From Clarkia xantiana subsp. parviflora (lineage: Eukaryota > Streptophyta > Magnoliopsida > Myrtales > Onagraceae), in the NCBI GenBank assembly GCA_036873135.1, contig JAPTYO010000007.1, forward strand, positions 5,996,763-6,060,762: 64,000 nucleotides of DNA. The letters run 5' to 3'. Below are positions 36,225-48,487 of the stretch, piece after piece; the first letter of the stretch is position 1, and each line of letters starts with the position of its first letter. Position numbers and translations under genes: made by a program. Under the pieces are notes generated by a model. It did no database searches. It worked only from the letters and a program-made list of their open reading frames with translations, and was not told where the DNA came from.

Positions 36225-36451
36225 CCCAGTTTGAGCATCGTTAGAGACTCCTTATGAATAAATAAATAAATAATATATATATATATATTGAAGCTAGAGT
36301 TTCGAGGTGTTGCCTCTATCTGACATCCTCTCACCATTATTTAACTTGCTTTCCCGTGCATGGTGACACCATTAAATGCATCATTTATCTATATTCTCTT
36401 TTTACTTCAACGCCAGTAACAAAAACAAGAAGTAGTTGAAGATCACCAATA

Positions 36452-39061
36452 ATGGAGAATAATATGGAGCGAGGAGGAGGAAAGTCGCCGCCGGGCACGG
36501 CGGTGAAGCCGCCACCTGTCCGAGTAGTTAGAGCAGCGCCGGCAGCACTGACGTCAGCAAAACCCTTCAAGAAAGTGCAGGTAGTGTATTACCTCACTCG
36601 CCATGGCCACCTCGACCACCCTCACTACATGGAGGTCACTCTTCTTGCTCATCACCAACTTCGTCTCCGAGGTATATAATTATAATATATTTGCATGTAC
36701 GTAGACGTATATATATATATGTTATATATAAATCTTGTTTAATTAATATATATGTTGACCGATTGTTGTGTGTGTGTGCAGACGTTATGGATCGATTGTC
36801 GGCTCTTCGAGGCAAAGCCATGCCTTCCATGTACTCTTGGTCTTGTAAGAGGTGAGTGCATATATAATAGTAATAGAGCAGAGATCACAAACCAGAAATA
36901 TTGTTACATATAGAACTTACAGAGATGCAAATAATTAGTATACGGAAATTTAATTTAGTGGGTTACATAAAATTTTAAAGTGTTAATTTAATAATAACTA
37001 AAAGAATAAAAATAAAAATTACACATCAAATTGACAGGACAATTGCCCCTTAGTACTGTGGTTGCTTCGTCTTAAGTTTGACACTTTTCCATTACTAGTA
37101 TAGCGATTATTTAGTCAGTAGCTCCAATTCTGTCGCTAAACATGAAAAATGACAGCTTGACAGCCAAAACTATATATATATTATTAACTTGTGTAGATGA
37201 AAAAATATTGTTGATCAGTAGTTTATCAGCTTGATGAACGCTGACCCCAATGTGATTGTGAATTATTATAGTTGTAAAGTAAACTTACAATAAGTATTGT
37301 TCTCCTGATTCAAGCCCTTTAGGACATGTTGCAAAAAAAAATTATCAAACCAATAATCATTTCAACGCTTCGTTTATTAAGCAGAATATATGGGTCTAGT
37401 TTTAAAAATTAAAAAATCTCCTTATGTAGCACTTTATTCCTTACGATTGACCTGCACTTGCAGTACGAGTGAAAACTGTTTTCAGTGTGTAAACATGTTA
37501 CAGTGTTGTCCTTCTTCTGAGTCCATTAGGACACTCAAAAAGCCTTGTCTATAAACCTCTTAAGGATCATGTATGTCATCACTAGCATCATCGAGAGTAG
37601 CAACGACTAAAGCATATTACTACAAGTGAAAGAAACAGAAGTTATTTTTTACCGACGGTTACTTCTGTTGCTATATTACTCATCAGGAGCTACAAGAACG
37701 GCTATGTGTGGAACGATCTTTCGGATAACGACATCATACACCCGACGGACGGAGCTGAATACGTACTCAAAGGTTCCGAAATCATCTACACTTGTCCCGG
37801 TCAGTCACATACGCGATCAACCATCTCGTCTCATAATTAAAGTTGAATCATATATATATCACTCAGATATATGCTATAACACCTGCCTGCATGCTAACGG
37901 TAACTTGTGTTGCACGTAATTGTAATTTTTACAGAATTCCCACGACCCATTGATCATCATGTAGTTAACAGCAGGCAGCTGATCATTCAAGATCAGCCGG
38001 GCCGGAACCACCATTCGACACGCTCCTTGTTGGCTCCGATTGCACATAACAATAGCGAAGCTGTAAATTCTTCAAGGTACGAACTTGTTCGCCATATTAT
38101 ACACGAGGTAAATGATTTTGTAGATTGATTGATCATAACCATATAGAATTTTTTCGATTTTGTCGAGTTAATTGTCGAACAAAACTTGATATATTCATTT
38201 CGCAGGTACGAGGAACAAGATAATTACGTTGGAGAAGAAGAATACGATGTGGAGGACAAAACATGCTACACTTCCACGACCACCGGACCAAAACCTGGCT
38301 CCGAACCTAACACCAAAGCTTCTTCCTCCGATCCACATTCTCCTTCAGTTACAACATCCTCCTTCGACCCTAAACCGGAACCTGGCGACACCTCCACGCG
38401 ATACCTACTCGAGGATAACATTGTCTCGGTGGGCCCAACCCCGAGGAGGAACTCGGTCCTGATGCAACTCATCTCTTGTGGGAACATGACAAAGAGCGCT
38501 GTAGAGGATTGCGATCCGCTACAAGAGACCCGCACAGTAGTAACGGTTTTGGATAGGGACGTGCACTATTTATCTGATGATGTGGCGGATGATAAGATAA
38601 TGATACGGTGCATGTCGGAGAATCCTAGGTTCGGGAACCTTCAGGCGGAGGAGAAGATGTACTTCAGTGGCAGCATTGTCGAACATGCCGAGACCGAGCT
38701 TATTCCGGAGGTGTTAAAGAGGTCCAACTCTTACAATGAGCAAAGGTGACAGTTATTTTCTCTATCGCCAAAAGTTCACTCTTTAGTTAGATTTTTTTTT
38801 TTTTTTTTCCATCAAAGTGACAACAACCTTACGATAAAGTGTATGAATATATATTTTTTTTTTTGCGCAACACTGTGAGTATTTTTTTTTTTTCATTTAG
38901 ACTTAACTGTGTGTACATATATGTCTTCTTTCAGAGTATCACAAGTGACAGAAGAGGGTGCTAAAGAAGATCTCCAAGAGGAGAAGAAAGATAAGGCAGC
39001 TGCAAAGAGCAAATGCATCCCTTGCATAATATCTTCCTCAAAGACTGCTAAAAGAAAATAA
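36452..39061 (+). CDS. SOK: SOSEKI family polarity protein (DUF966)
   Basis: SOSEKI proteins polymerise through an N-terminal DIX-like domain and mark cell edges or corners in plant tissues. Six exons, 36452-36671, 36782-36851, 37687-37799, 37935-38076, 38206-38745 and 38935-39061, join in frame to 403 residues. The DIX-like domain covers about residues 40-135: VQVVYYLTRHGHLDHPHYME, RDVMDRLSALRGKAMPSMYS, SYKNGYVWNDLSDNDIIHP and EYVLKGSEI. Downstream lie the conserved short motif RNSVLMQLISCG and a Cys-containing C-terminal motif (KCIPCII). Between them is a Ser/Thr/Pro-rich disordered region. The start is the first ATG; the N terminus has a Gly/Pro-rich stretch before the domain. Intron 2 is long (835 bp). 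The gene runs towards ACX2, with only 167 bp between the two stop codons. Which SOK member it is cannot be told. Confidence 0.92.
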
Positions 39062-39228
39062 CTTGCAGCTTAGTATAAAAGTAAAATTAATGTTGTATTA
39101 CATTCTAGTATGCAACAGTTGACAAACAATTCCATGGATAAATCATCTTCATAGCTTACTACAATCTGCCACCCAACGAACAAAACTTGGAGTCCAAGTT
39201 TTGTGCATACCCATGTATATGTAGTTAC

Positions 39229-42200
39229 TTAGAATCCAACTTGTTGTGTGTATTGAGAGTATGCTTCGGATTTCATGGCTATGGGAGCCCTTGTGACGTA
39301 ATCGGGTAGATCAAATGCATCTATCAGCTCACCAGCAACATTCCTCACTTGGAAACTTAAGTACTCAGCAAGTTTATGAATAGCCTGCAAAGAAACCCCC
39401 CAAAGTAAAAGCGGATGTCAGTTTTACTAACGGTAACATGTTTAATCAGCGGGTAAGATACTTTAACCAACGGTTACCAATGGAACAGTTTTGTCTGTAG
39501 AATCAGTCTTTCTAATAGCGTTTCTTGCTGTGCACGTTTCTATAGAAATCGGTGATAGAACATTCAATATTGGGTACCTTGGCTTTGTTGGGGGCCACAT
39601 AATCGACATTACGGTAAGTACCGATGTCCCTCCAGATCCGTTCCAATGCATAAAGGTCACAAACTAACTTTAGAACAGCTTGAGAGCTTGGATCGGGACA
39701 TCTTCATGCAGAGAGAAAAACAGGGAAAATGAAAAAACACCCTAGAAAAAAAAATACAAGAATTGTTTAGAATCAGTGTTGCAGATTTGTCGTACCTCTG
39801 AACAGCTTCAATGAATTTGGCTAGAATAACGGATTCGATATGGGATTCTCCAAGAGTTAGCAGGTGGTTCAAGCATCTGTTCCACGCACCAAAAGCACCT
39901 AGAGTTTTTGTGTGCTTTCGGAGTCTGACTGCCACGCTCTGTAACAACCGGGATGTTCGATACTGCACAAGAAATGAGGTGTTTAAGGATATACACAATC
40001 CTTGTTATTTTACAACAATGGGATGTTCTTTGTCTGGAAACTTACCCTGAAGGCATCCAACTGGAATTTGGGGTTTCTCAAATGATCTTCACCTTCCCAT
40101 CTTGCTGTCACTGGATTTGGCTGCGATAGATACGTGTTCATAGATTCTCTCAAGTAATTCCAGGTAACTGTAAGTGTCCCACCTTGGAATTTTTCCTTGT
40201 ATTGCTTTAAGAGATCAGCTGCCACCTGAATCCAACTCTTAACTTCTTAGATTTCCAGCCGAAGAAATGAAAAGGCATCCAAGTTCATCCAGATTATACA
40301 GAAAATGGAACCTTTTTCCTTTCTTAATCAAATTTCCTAAAGAGGATTTCGCACTGTCATTTTTCACTGCATATTTCCCTAAAAATGCAATATTTTTCAC
40401 TTTCACTCTAAGATTCACACTTTGTAGGATTTTCTTAGTCAAACTCTGTATCATGTACATTATAGGCAAAAGAATTTAATTAAATAGTTGAAGTTGAAGC
40501 AAATTGCAGAATAAATTCATGATCATTAGAAGGTGAAGATTTTTTTACAAACCTGCTGCAGAAGCACAGTGTTGTCACCTTCAAAAGTCTGAAAAATGTC
40601 ATGATCGTTCCTCAAGCTACCGAATCGGTTCACAGCAGCATATCCATGACCTCCACAAGATTCTCTGCAGATACTCAGTGATTTAGCTGTATATGAGGTA
40701 ACATAGGCCTTGAGGCCTGCAGAAAGAGCATGGACATCCGATACCAATTCTTCATCATGGGTCTTTTTCATTTCCGAGTATTTCTCCACCAAATGCAGGG
40801 TTGCAAAATGGAATGCATAAGTGGAGGCAAGCATCGGCATGAGCTTGTGCTGCTGGGATTGGTAATCGAGAATGCTAACTTCAGGCTGCTTCGGCGGACC
40901 AAATTGCTGTCTCAGAAGAGAGTATCGGGTAGCGATAGTGACAGCAATTTTAAGAACTCCAACCGATGAATAAGCGAGGCCAACTCTTCCACCTACTAGT
41001 TCCCCTAATGTGGCTGCAAATCTCTTGTTTATAGAAGGGAGGCTGCTTGTATATTTCCCATCCCGAGAAACATCTCCGAATCTGTTTAGGAGATTCTCTC
41101 GAGGGATTCTAACAGAACGGAATCTTAATGCTCCGTTATCAACACCGTTCAGACCAACCTTGTGGCCACAGTCGTGGATTTCGATTCCAGGGAGTGTCTG
41201 ATGTGTTTTGAGGTCCCTTATTGGGACGATGAAGGCATGGACGCCCATGTCAGCAGACCCTTTTGCATCATGGGTTGGGAGCACCAGACGGGCAAAGACG
41301 GTGGCAAATTTTCCGTGAACAGCAGCATTTCCTATCCACCATTTGATGGCACCATCATTTGGAGTGTCGATTATGAACTCATCGGTGATAAGATTGAACT
41401 TGGCAACTGTTTGGAGACCTTGAACATTTGAGCCTGTTTTTGGTAATGTGTAAGACTTTAGCAAGAGTCCCCAGAAAGAGGCATCTAATTCTTCGGTAAT
41501 GCGAATGCTTTGCATGATGAATCTATGAGAAACTTTATTTCATTTGAATACAAACAATAAGATTTTAACATGAACTTTACCATGGTGGAGCTCCGTCATA
41601 GCGAAACAACCAGGATAATCCACATTGTCTATACCATCAAAGTACTTATCCCTATGCTTTTTGGTCCCCAAATTGATCACTGAACCTCCCCAAAGACTGC
41701 ATAACATGATATGAAACTACACATGTTAGCATAAGATAGAAACAAAATCTCGAAGATTGCATTATGTTACGAAGATATGATAGAATGTATGTGTATAGTA
41801 TAAGACATGATTCATACTTACTTAAATAGGATCACTGCCATTAGCTATATAAGGATGTTCAAGAATCATAATTTACCCATCGTATTCGTATATATCCACT
41901 AAACAGTACATTTCACAAGTTCTTGGCATTTTAGCAGCATAATTCTACCTACCCATGAAAAAGTAAAGCTGTAAAATTTCACTTCAAGATCAAATCATTG
42001 TTCTTGACACTATCATCCTTTCAATTGGCAAAAACCCACTTGAATCTTTACCAATGATTCGAAAGGACCAAACTAATACTCACATTTCGAGTAGTAGGAC
42101 TCAGCTCATTTCAAATCCCATCAAACTTATGGAGACCACTTTCACGAACTTCCTATTTCAATCACTACAATGATCCAGAATTTCAAAATTGTGCTTTCGG

Positions 42201-42690
42201 TGAAATTCAAATTTCAAACTGAAAAACAGTCAACGTTAAAGAGCAATCACCTGTACTGGACGCCCATCTTGATCCCGAGCGACATGTCAACGCTCCCCGC
42301 GGCCTCAGCAATTGCGAAATACTTAAACGGATCCTCGGACACATACCTAAAGGGTTTAATCCCGGTCTCGCGAACGAGCCCTAGCAGCTGCTTCATACAG
42401 AGCTCCCGGTGCTGCTCCATCGAGATCTCCAGCGGAGTCTGTAGATCCGGCCTCGAATTGAAAAATTCGTACACTTTGTCTTGAACATCGCGGTGCTTCC
42501 CCCTCATGTAGACAGAAAGCTTCTTCGTGTCCACGTCGAGCTTTGACCGAGAAGCACAGGCAGCCATCTGGAGCTGATCGTGGCGGTCAGCGCGGGGAAC
42601 CGGAACCAGATGGGCCGCAAGACGCTGGATTCTCCACATGGAGGGGTCGGAATCGACAGATTCATTCTCCGGCAGCCGGTCGGGGTCCAT
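39229..42690 (-). CDS. ACX2: Peroxisomal long-chain acyl-CoA oxidase 2
   Basis: FAD-dependent first enzyme of peroxisomal beta-oxidation: acyl-CoA plus O2 gives trans-2-enoyl-CoA plus H2O2. Seven exons on the - strand: 42690-42251, 41696-41581, 41433-40553, 40225-40046, 39962-39796, 39701-39578 and 39384-39229. They join in frame to 687 residues; Arabidopsis ACX2 has about 692. Residues 20-28, RIQRLAAHL, match the PTS2 peroxisomal signal. Later landmarks are [29 protein letters not shown] (flavin and substrate site), [34 protein letters not shown] and [17 protein letters not shown], and the protein ends QYTQQVGF. The start is the ATG at 42690; the open frame extends one codon further only through a GTG. 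ACX2 is told from ACX1, ACX3 and ACX4 by the PTS2 and the extended N-terminal region. The GC-rich first exon differs from the AT-rich rest. Confidence 0.96.
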
Positions 42691-44287
42691 CACCGGTGAG
42701 CGACGAAAAATTGATTGCAGAAGATTCGGTGACGGAAAATGATCGCTTAGAAGAGCAGAGGATGTGTGAATCCATTCGGTTGCGGTAGTTGGAGTTTATA
42801 CGGCACGGAGGTTACGTGGAGGTACTTTCGTGGACACGTGGCGTAAAATGATTGGTTGACAACACGGCTGAAGTTTTGGCGCGCATCCCTAGTGAAATGG
42901 ATTACGTTTTGGATTGGTGACAGGAGAGACACGTCACATTAATTAATTTATTAATATTATAGTTGTTAGAGGTTAGAAGTTAGAACTTAGAACTATAATA
43001 TTATTATAAATATAATAATTAATAGAAAAGTTTTTAATTTTTTTTAGTAGACTGCTATAATTAGAAACAATATCAATTACAAAACTAAGGAAATATCTAC
43101 TCCGAATTCTTGGAGGAAACCAAATTTCCGTATAAACAGTGTAACTAGTACAAATGTAAGGAAACCCAGAGAAATAATTGACATAAAAATAAATAACAAG
43201 ATCAGTTAAAGAAATTTAAACACTCAAAATAAAGAACAACTCGGTGAAAATAATAATGTCTGATTAAGCAAAACAATCAAATCCATAACAAAAAAAAAAA
43301 ACTTAACATAGTAGAAAGCATGCAGGGAGAGGGCGTGCAATACCATAAAGGGTGGGAAGTACGATAAAATTACACATAATCTAATTAACTAACAATAAAA
43401 TTCACACTCATGCGAGAGAATCGAAAAATGTAGAATTTTTTCTGAGGTAAACAAGGTCAAAGATCAAACTAATAATGTATAACTGAAGACATTCAAACAT
43501 CCAAGAACTAGATATGTTAGGAGTGCCAAAGAATACTATGTTTCTCCCGAAAAAAAGTATTTTACATGGACCAATTCATAATCATTACTCAATTCGTTCT
43601 ATTTTTACTTGGTCACTCTACTATGAGATACTTATATCCAATGCAAATACACTACTTCTATTCTAACCGCTGCAAATCAATCCGAAAACCAATTTCTTGT
43701 AGTAACTACTTCAAGTGGCTGAGAAGCAACAACGCCATAGAAATGATTAAAAACGTCAATATATATTCCGTCCTGATCGCGATACAATAATATTACTAAT
43801 ACGAGTCATGCTAGAATATGTAAAAAATAATTATAAAATTTTAATAAATAAAAAAATTTATAGGTCTACATGACAACAACTATTACTTGATATATGTCGA
43901 GTAACAACTTTCTATGAACTTTTCACTAAAAATTTCACACTTTAAAGATTTAAAGTGAAACGTCATAGGACTACGAGTACACCACTCTAGGTGGACCATA
44001 TCGATGGTTCACCATCATAGCAGTATGAGCGCTGAGATCGATGAGAGCTATAATAATGACAACAAAAATGGTAATTCAATCTTCGCCAACATAAATGACA
44101 ACATTTTTTTAGCCAATAATATACATAATAGAATGATCTAGTAATGGCAAGACTATACCCATCATACTAATTAACATTCAAACTCTCATACTCAACCATA
44201 CTTAAACAGTAATCCGTCAACCGCCAACATAACCCAACCAACAATCAAACATATATATTTAAAATGCCCAATTTATTAAGCACAAAT
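42691..44287. other. Intergenic, ACX2 promoter side
   Basis: The first 250 bp are the ACX2 leader and promoter. The rest is AT-rich with no gene. The 74-codon frame at 43566-43790 is not supported. Confidence 0.55.
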
Positions 44288-44360
44288 GGGGATGTAGCTC
44301 AAATGGTAGAGCGCTCGCTTTGCATGCGAGAGGCACGGGGTTCGATCCCCCGCATCTCCA
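44288..44360 (+). tRNA. tRNA-Ala (anticodon UGC)
   Basis: 73 nt, folds as a standard cloverleaf. The acceptor stem is GGGGATG with CATCTCC and discriminator A. The D-arm has GCTCAAATGGTAGAGC. The anticodon stem CTCGC/GCGAG encloses the loop TTTGCAT, giving anticodon TGC. The T-arm is GGGGTTCGATCCCC. No intron and no encoded CCA. The G3-T70 wobble pair in the acceptor stem is the alanine identity element. A T run follows within 15 bp as a Pol III terminator. Confidence 0.97.
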
Positions 44361-44438
44361 CCATTAATAATTTTGTTGTTTATCCAACAAAGTAATAACT
44401 AATGAAGACTATAAGATCTCATTTCGTGTACTTACAAC

Positions 44439-44642
44439 TAGGGGTGTAAACGAACCGAGTATCTGACAAACTCGGCCGAGCTTAAATTTTTCAAGCTCGA
44501 TTAGGCTCGCAAGCCTCTCGAGTCGAGTACCATTGAACTCGTACTCGACTTCAGAAAAAACTCGACTCGGCTCGAATTTTAACGAATTGATTTCGAATAT
44601 TGACCAAGCCGATCTCAAGTAGCTTGACTCGTTTACAACTAG
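44439..44642. mobile_element. Small hAT-like element, right end damaged
   Basis: The left end TAGGGGTGTAAACGA is canonical. The right side has CTCGTTTACAACTA, which would pair but has lost the expected CACCCCTA. The interior has CTCGACTCG and TCGAGTCGAG words in both orientations. No matching target duplication. Confidence 0.5.
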
Positions 44643-44732
44643 CACCACTTTATACCTTACTTTTCCTACCATGCAAACCGATGTCCGCTTGATTCTAACG
44701 ATGATAGTACATACATATGATAAGAGATTATG

Positions 44733-44734
<2 letters not shown>

Positions 44735-44789
<55 letters not shown>
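44735..44789. repeat. (TA)n microsatellite
   Basis: About 27 TA units just downstream of the SDH2 stop codon, probably within or next to its 3' UTR. Confidence 0.95.
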
Positions 44790-44791
<2 letters not shown>

Positions 44792-44816
44792 ACTGGAAAA
44801 TGCATCATGCATTAAT

Positions 44817-46973
44817 TTACGGCTTCAGACTCTCAAGCTTCTCCACAGTCAGCTGTGGCACCAAATGCTTAGTCTTCATCTTGTGGATGGCGTCTGCAGG
44901 ATTCAAGCTTTTGGGGCAAGTCCTAAAGCAGTTCTTGATGGTCCTGCACCTGTAAAGTCTCTTATTATCCTCTGTCAACATCTCCACCCTTTCATCTGTG
45001 TATTCGTCTCGACTGCACCATTTACAACACTCATTAATACCGTTGGATTTCCACATTGGGTTGAATCAAGCTCATCACCATTCAAAACACTTATTATTAC
45101 CGTTAAATTTCCATATTAGGCCAATTAAAGCCTAGCACCATTCAGAACACTGTTAGACATTTCGCTGAGTCAAGCTCAGCACCATTCAGAACACTCATTA
45201 ATACTATTAGATTTCATATTAGGCCGAGTCAAGTCCATCACCATTCAGAACACTGTTAGATTTTTCCATATTATGCCGAGTCAAGCCCGACACTATTCAG
45301 AATACTCATTAATATTGTCATATTTCCATATTAGGCCGAGTCAAGCCCATCACTATTTAGAACAATGTTGCATTTCCATATTAGACCAGTCAAGTCGGGT
45401 AACATTCAAAACACACTTTAATAATGTTGGATTTTCACATTGGGGTGAGCCAATACCAACACGTCAGCATATCAATTGATAGGTTTTTTAATACATGCAG
45501 TATATATGTGCGAAATTTGGATCATCGATCGATTGATTACCTGTCAGATACCCATCTATAAGCATGGAGCAATGCCGCGGGGCCAAGAAACTCCTCGGGG
45601 TTCCACCAGTAGGAAGGGCATGAGCTGCTACAACAAGCGCATAAGATACATTCGTAGAGCCCGTCTAGTCGCTTCCTTTCGTTTGGGGATTGCCGGTACT
45701 CCCTCCCATCTTTGGGTGGGAGACGAGTTTTGAGCCACGGCTCTATCGACCTGTAATTACTCCATTGCATCATTAATACATCCAAATGTATATAGATAGA
45801 AGTTATCATCTCAACACCCATTGATTTTAATGAAATGAGCCAAGTTAGAAATAATTAATGTTGTGTGTAATGGGTTGCTAAAAAGCCACTCAAGATTCAT
45901 TAATTATTTAAATTTACAATCAAATAAGTTAGTGTTTTATTTATCTATAAAACCTAGATAAATCAAGCAAGAACAAAGCCAGAAATTTAAGGGCATGTAC
46001 ATTTTTAAAGAGCCAAATCGGAAAAAAAAAAACATTTTTATCATCATACATAGCTTCGTCCCTGTATCCAAGTCCAATCAAATCATAATATGCATAACAC
46101 CCTCAAATTTGGAGCCTAGAATTAAATCAAAATACTGCTATATAATTATATCAAATTTAGACCCAAAAAATAAAATGGAAGTTAAGATTACTTGTATTGT
46201 TGGTAGAAACCGGTGAGATCAACGACAAGGTCCTTGATGACGAACATGTGAGGGAGAGGAGTGATGGTGGTCGGCTTCGAGGTGTCGGCATCTATGGGTT
46301 TGAGACAAGCCACTGTATTGGTTCCATCTATGTTCATCGAACACGACCCACATATTCCTTCCCTGCACGACCTTCTATAGCTCAAGCTCGGATCTTCATC
46401 TGCCTTGATCTTCTGTAAGGCATCCAACACCTACACAAGTAAAAGAATATTATCGGCAACATTAGAGACGAATTGCTACACTTGTTATAACTTTTGATCC
46501 ACCTGAATGTATTTTGCTGCATTTCTGTTAAATGTTTAATTTAACAAAAATTATAACAAAAAACAACGATATTTGTAAAACTTATAGTTCATTTGGCGTG
46601 CCGAATTATATTGCTACACTCGTTATAACTTTTTTTTAGATTATTAATCCCGATTTAAAAATATTCAGATATTAAGCGATATAGAGAGTACCATGGGACC
46701 GCATTCAGAGAGGTCGAGGAAGTAAGAATGGAGGTAGGGTTTGTTGTGGGGACGATCAGGGGTCCATCGGTAAATTTGAAACTCCTTCATCACCCTTGCT
46801 GCCTTCTTCTTCTTCTTCTCCACCGCGTTGAAGGTTTCGTTTGTTGCCTGAGCGTGTTCTTGTGAAGCAGGATGGCCTTCTAATATTGAGAAACCGCGGC
46901 CGTGTGTTTCCTTCTTCCCCAAAACCCTAGTTACTCTGTGGTAACCATGGCGGATCCAACTCTTTGACATCAT
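44817..46973 (-). CDS. SDH2: Succinate dehydrogenase iron-sulfur subunit, SDH2-3-like
   Basis: Complex II subunit in the mitochondrial inner membrane that passes electrons from the SDH1 flavin to ubiquinone. Four exons on the - strand, 46973-46692, 46430-46192, 45750-45541 and 45012-44817, join in frame to 308 residues. Cysteines for all three clusters are present: [2Fe-2S] in [18 protein letters not shown], [4Fe-4S] in [20 protein letters not shown], and [3Fe-4S] in [17 protein letters not shown]. The N-terminal 60 residues are basic and of presequence type, followed by a run of five lysines before KEFQIYRW. The start is ATG at 46973 (a second ATG follows directly); the open frame reaches one codon higher only through GTG. 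The C terminus ([17 protein letters not shown]) and four-exon layout recall the seed-expressed SDH2-3 of Arabidopsis more than SDH2-1 or SDH2-2. That paralogue call is from memory. Confidence 0.94.
45020..45460 (-). repeat. Degenerate tandem array inside SDH2 intron 3
   Basis: About 8 diverged copies of a roughly 50-60 bp unit with the core CACCATTCAGAACACT, TTAGATTTCCATATTAGGCC and GAGTCAAGCC. The array fills most of the 528 bp intron between exons 3 and 4. Confidence 0.85.
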
Positions 46974-48487
46974 CACTTTCTAATGGATCACTTTCTAATG
47001 GATCGACTTTCCTTCGTATTCTTCTTCTATCTGTTTTACAATCGACAACTTTAGTACGTAATTGTTTCCAACATGCAGAATCAGCATGGACACGTGTTGG
47101 TTTGATTTTGAAACGTGTCGTCTATGAGAATGTGTGAGCTAGTTGTGACAAGGTAGGTGTTGCTTAGGTCCTTTTTTGCCGAATCTATGCGGCTGGGACT
47201 CGGAACTATTCGGAACTTTGATAATAAATAAATAAATATAAAAGAGTAATGCGGTAGAGAATCTCACATACATGACCAAAATAGGTTTGATACGAATTCT
47301 GATTCTGGTGGTCCGAAAAGTCAGGATTGTGAATTAGTGGCAAGGGTGGTAAATAATGTAAATTTTAGGGTGATATTATTACTCACTCATAGTCGGAACG
47401 CAATCAAAATGTATGATCAGAATTTTTATTTTTTCTCCGATAGAGCTTTAATATGGATTCCGATTCTGGAGATCCGAAAAGTCACGATTATGAGTTAGTG
47501 GCAAGGGTGGTAAATAATGTAGATTTTAGAGCAGTATTATTACTCACTCACGGTCGGAATGCAGTGACCAGAATCTTTATTTTTCTCTGACCGATCTTTT
47601 ATACGGATTCCGATCCGAGCCAATTGCTAGGGGATGTGTTGGGGAAAGTCTGAAATAGAGTTATTGGACAAGCTAACAAAGTTTGAGTTAAGAGAGTTCT
47701 GTATGCTCAACATTTAGAAAGAATTTTTTACAAAAAATGAGAGAGAAAAGGTTTAGGGTATTTTCAGATATAATATCTCATTTGTTAAGAGTTGTACTTT
47801 TTATGTACATGTGATAAAAAGTTACTCCACCAAACTTGACGGTCCAAAACGAGCATTTTTCATTCTCATAGTCTCTAGTTAGCGGGGATAAAAGGCTGAA
47901 GCAGAAACATCACACCATTATTACATGGTTAGAATTGAATCTCTATTAATATTAATCATCATCGTCATCTAAATCTAACCCCTCTCCCTCAGCTCTCTCT
48001 CTCTCTCTAGACACGCTCACCCAGAAAATCTCCTCCTCTTCAGCTGACTACCTGGAATTAAGCTTGGTTGCGTTTGTTTCATCGAGGAATCTCAATTCCG
48101 ATTGCTTCTATTTCTACTAGCTATTAATTAATTCTGTATTGAGCTTTAGGTCTCTGTTCTCAGCCCTCTTGCGCCAATAAAAGTGATTGCGTGGTTATTA
48201 AGTAGACTAACAAAAAATCTAATAGTGGTTAGCCCTTAGACAAACAAATTATTAGGGTCAGAACGACCATTAATCCTATATATATTTTGGTTTTACTAAA
48301 TGATGCCTACTATCTCTGACTTGTCAGGTGATTTCTCAGCTTTGTGTTAACAATAATCAAATGGGAGAATCGAAGATGAATGAAGCTGTTGTTCAAATTT
48401 CCAAACATGATGATGATTTTATAAATAAGACTCGAACAAAATGGCAACAACTTAGTGATATTTTTGTTTAAATTTATAATAATAAAA
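46974..48487. other. Intergenic between SDH2 and the orphan membrane-protein gene
   Basis: SDH2 promoter side, then the imperfect tandem duplication listed separately, then a leader-like CT-rich block (CTCTCTCTCT at 47996-48008). No gene recognised. Confidence 0.5.
47289..47601 (+). repeat. Two-copy imperfect tandem duplication, about 150-165 bp unit
   Basis: Copy 1 at about 47289-47452 and copy 2 at about 47453-47601 share GTGGCAAGGGTGGTAAATAA, TATTATTACTCACTCA, GTCGGAA and TTTTTATTTT blocks. A partial third start (CGGATTCCGATCCGA) follows. Confidence 0.75.
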
